A stretch of 64,000 bases of DNA, taken from assembly GCF_020921035.1 (NCBI RefSeq), contig NC_063150.1:5022001-5086000 (forward strand), in the 5' to 3' direction. The notes under the pieces were generated by a model. The model was given only the letters and a program-made list of their open reading frames with translations, made no database searches and was not told the origin of the DNA. The DNA comes from Rhodamnia argentea. Lineage: Eukaryota; Streptophyta; Magnoliopsida; Myrtales; Myrtaceae. Below, in pieces: positions 60,801 to 64,000 of this stretch (position 1 is its first letter; every line of letters begins with the position of its first letter). Both the position numbers and the translations under genes were made by a program.

Positions 60801-63800
60801 ATTAGTACAAACGATCGTTTTCGGGAAAATATTTTCCAATTCGTTCGTTTTTCGCGATATAAACACACTCTTAGCTTGCATTTGCAAATTGTCATTCCAA
60901 CCAACTAGAAATCAATTCAATTATTATTGTATTTGATATCTCTGAATCTATAACTTATTTGGACACTCTATGTAGAGATCAACAACCGCATCTTTGCACG
61001 TTGATATTCATCAACCCTCCTTATTTCAATGGGCCGTCCATCGGTCACGCCGCATAGGACACCATATCAATGATTTCCCATCGAAATCGGCCGAAAACAT
61101 TAAATTAAAAAACGTTGAAAGATTTAGGACTAAATTGACATAATTCAAAGGTTTTAAGATTAAATTGGCTATTGGACAAAAAAAAAAAAGATTAAATTGG
61201 CTATAGCGCAATTTTGAAAAAAAATTTCTTGATAACTTTCCTACTTTTAAAAACTCACTTCGGCAAGATATTTAATTTTCTGGAACGCACCATAGTAAAA
61301 ATTTTAATCCCCAAATAAAATCCAAACTCACCAAACCTATTCAAGCCCAAAGTGTATCAAGCCTAAATAAGCTCAATTGAATAGTAGTCCACCGCACTTT
61401 AACCACTCTAAAACCATTTTATAATATACCCGATACTAACCCCATTTTCCATTATCATATCATCATTTTTCTTCTTTTCATCATTTTCTATAGTCTTCCC
61501 AAATATGACCAGAAACCTCATTCATCTTTTCATTAACATTTCTACAACACACAAAGCACGATCGAGAATCAACACATCAAAGTATGAACTCATATACTCC
61601 TCTATTAATCTACATATATTCATCACTAAATCACCACCGCCATTTGCCTCCGGTCATCGGACTAGGCCGCTATCAACCACCACCTTGAATCACGGGTTAC
61701 ACCTAACATTCCAAACATGCAAGAACAAAACTTGCGGCACCATATAAAGCCAAACCAATGCAAACAAGGATCAACCCCATATCCAATAATCTCCTCATTA
61801 CAAAACAACAAGAATAAACGCCTCGCATAAAACCTTCCCGGGCGGCATTTTGGGAAATTCATAAAGGATGTGGACTCAAACTACTAAAACTTTGAATAAC
61901 GCTTGACAATTCCGTGACCAAAAGGAATCGCGTTGGCTAAGAAAGACAAAACAACCACTAACGGTTAACGGGACGGTGAGGGTGAGTCACATTATACCAA
62001 ATCTGAATTTACTACCCACTCTACGCATTTACCGCAAGTTTAATCCGTTGAATCCATTGTCTACTCGGGCATAACTACTATGGCTCAAATCACTCAAAGA
62101 GTGATATGCTTTTGCTATCGTATTCTTCATCTCAAGTTTCATTTTCCCGCATCCAATGTAAAGTTACCAAAGATTAGTCATACACAAAATCCAAAATGAA
62201 GGATATAATGCATACAAGGCATTCCGGTAGGCTTAGCAAGTCGGACTCGTAGTTAGATAATGTATCGGTTTTGCGGTTTTCAATCTACTAAGGCAAAGAC
62301 AGATAGAAAGGAGATTGATAGTCAAAACAACCAAGTCAGTAAGGTCCAACCATAAGCTAAGTGCACGAATTTCCTACTAAGACGCTTACATCAATTTATA
62401 ATCATTTTATCAATGGAAATCCTCCTTTATGAATTGGTGTTTGGTACAACACTCCTTTTTTTGTCTACGACTAAAACGCGGTGATTGCCTAGCGTATCTA
62501 ATCTTTTGTTCTCGTCATGTTCCGCTTGTTTTACGAAAAAGCGAATGACTTGAAAATTATTCCCTTTAAAAATGATTGCATATATTACTTACCCAAACGA
62601 GCGAATGAAAAAAATATTCTCACCGTATACGAAAGTAAGACATAAAAATTATTATTGATAATGAAATATTATTTATTTTTAATTAGTACAAACGATCGGT
62701 TTTCGGAAAATATATTCCAATTTTCGTTTTTCGTTATTATAAACACACTCTTAGCTTGCATTTGCAAATTGTCATTCCAACCAACTAGAAATCAATTCAA
62801 TTATTATTGTATTTGATATCTTTGAATCTATAACTTATTTGACACTCTATGTAGAGATCAACAACCGCATCTTTGCACGTTGATATTCATCAACCCCGCA
62901 TATTTCAAACGGCCGTCCATCGTCCACGGCAAATAGGACACCATATCAATGATTTTCGATCGAAATTGGCCGAAAAGATTAAATTAAAAAAACGTTGAAA
63001 GATTTAGGACTAAATTGACATAATTGAAAGGTTTTATGACTAAATTGGCTATTGCGCAATTTTGTAAACAATTTTCTTGATAACTTGTCCTACTTTTACA
63101 AAGTCACCTCGGTAAGATATTTAATTTTTTGGAACGCACGCATGGTCAGAATTTTAATCACCAAATAAAATCCAAACTCATCAAACCTATTCAAGCCCAA
63201 AGTGCACTAAGCCTAAATAAGCCTAATTGAATAGTAGTCCACCGCACTTTAATCACTCTAAAACCATTTTATAATATACCCGATACTAACCCCATTTTCC
63301 ATTATCATATTATCATTTTTCTTCTTTTCATCATTTTCTATAGTCTTCCCAAATATGACCAGAAACCTCATTCATCTTTTCATTAACATTTCTACAGCAC
63401 ACAAAACACAATCGAGAATCAACACATCAAAGTATGAACTCATATACTCCACCATTAATCCACATATATTCATCACTAAATCACCACTGCCATTTGCCTC
63501 CGGTTATCGGACTACGGCCTCAACAACCACCACCTTGAAACACTGGTTATACCCAACATTCCAAACATGCAAGAACAAAAACTTGCGGAACCGGACAGAA
63601 GCAAATCAATGCAAATAAGGATCAACACCATATCCGATAAACCCCCATTACAAAACAGCAAGAACAAAAGCATCAGCATAAAACGTGCCAGCAAGCATTT
63701 GGGGAAATTCATAAAGAATGTCGACTCAAACTACTAAAGCTTTGAATAATGCTTGACAATTTCACAACCAAAGGAATCGCGTTGGCTAAGAAAGACAAAA

Positions 63801-64000
63801 CAGCCACTAACGGTTAACGGGACGGTGAGGGTGAGTCATATTATACCAAATCTAAATTCACCACCCACTCCCATAGAATGATGCAATTTTAATCCGTTGA
63901 ATCCATTGTCTACCTGGGCATAACTACTATGACTCAAATCACTCAAAGAGTGATATTCTTTTGCTATCGTATTCCTCATCTCAGTTGTACTTTTTCTGCA

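Larger units (their letters stand above)
53076..64000. repeat. Tandem array of ~1.85-kb units (5 complete + partial)
   Basis: Head-to-tail units, phased on 'gaatttcct', start at 53,080, 54,928, 56,777, 58,632, 60,484 and 62,367. Unit lengths are 1,848, 1,849, 1,855, 1,852 and 1,883 bp. The sixth runs off the window. Copies look roughly 90% alike by eye, with differences scattered over the unit. Unit 5 is longer because of a local duplication with an A12 run near 61,170-61,205. Short ORFs recur at equivalent places (plus: MSRNLLHLFINTSTTHK-like; minus: MNFPKCLL-like with a hydrophobic stretch) but drift between copies. Total array size is unknown. Confidence 0.97.

Noticed and set aside
53076..64000. 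CRISPR-like or short-period satellite
   Set aside because: The period is about 1.85 kb with no spacer structure, and the genome is a plant's.

Overview
The window is nuclear DNA from a flowering plant. It is AT-rich and has multi-exon genes with GT-AG introns, a plant-type nuclear tRNA-Lys, a degenerate plant-mitochondrial tRNA copy, a Ty1/copia retrotransposon, MITEs and a long tandem array. The repeat style (long-TIR 'aaattgacataattg' elements with GC-rich cores, frequent GA/TC tracts) resembles Myrtaceae, but that is only an impression. Five genes are in the same order as I recall for Arabidopsis chromosome 5 At5g48470 to At5g48520 (PRDA1, glyoxalase-like, DIR1, a NOI/RIN4-like gene, AUG3), so the names support one another.

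Layout. 1-4.6 kb: repeat-rich, no supported gene. 4.7-9.8 kb, minus: chloroplast PRDA1-like gene, nine exons and 401 codons, all exon lengths multiples of three. Its terminal exon is present twice, and a Tourist-type MITE lies in intron 2. 9.94-10.01 kb, minus: tRNA-Lys(TTT), 130 bp upstream of the PRDA1-like ATG. 12.06-13.28 kb, plus: two-exon glyoxalase-fold gene. 15.38-15.69 kb, minus: DIR1-type lipid-transfer protein. 22.17-24.12 kb, plus: four-exon NOI/RIN4-like gene with a 6-bp first coding exon and an inferred GC-AG intron. 26.88-27.64 kb, plus: small serine-rich 'CSPTSH' protein. 28.44-40.13 kb, minus: complete AUG3 (augmin subunit 3), 18 exons and 616 codons, with a mitochondrial trnE-like insertion in intron 4.

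40.1-43.4 kb holds a short 60-bp repeat and one exon-like reading frame. 43,388-51,066 is a full-length but dead Ty1/copia element on the minus strand with two 381-bp LTRs, a GCTCA target-site duplication, an initiator-Met-tRNA primer-binding site and an unexplained extra sense ORF in its leader. 51.1-53.1 kb is retroelement debris. From 53.08 kb to the window edge runs a tandem array of about 1.85-kb units (five complete, a sixth cut off). Each unit carries a MITE, half of a TIR element and two exon-like blocks on the minus strand.

The host genes are unrelated housekeeping and defence genes (plastid gene expression, systemic-resistance lipid transfer, RIN4-like immunity, spindle nucleation). 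They form a conserved neighbourhood, not a pathway. I found no CRISPR, operon or prokaryotic system. The least explained signals are the 1.85-kb array with its exon-like blocks, the duplicated terminal exon, and the extra retroelement ORF.
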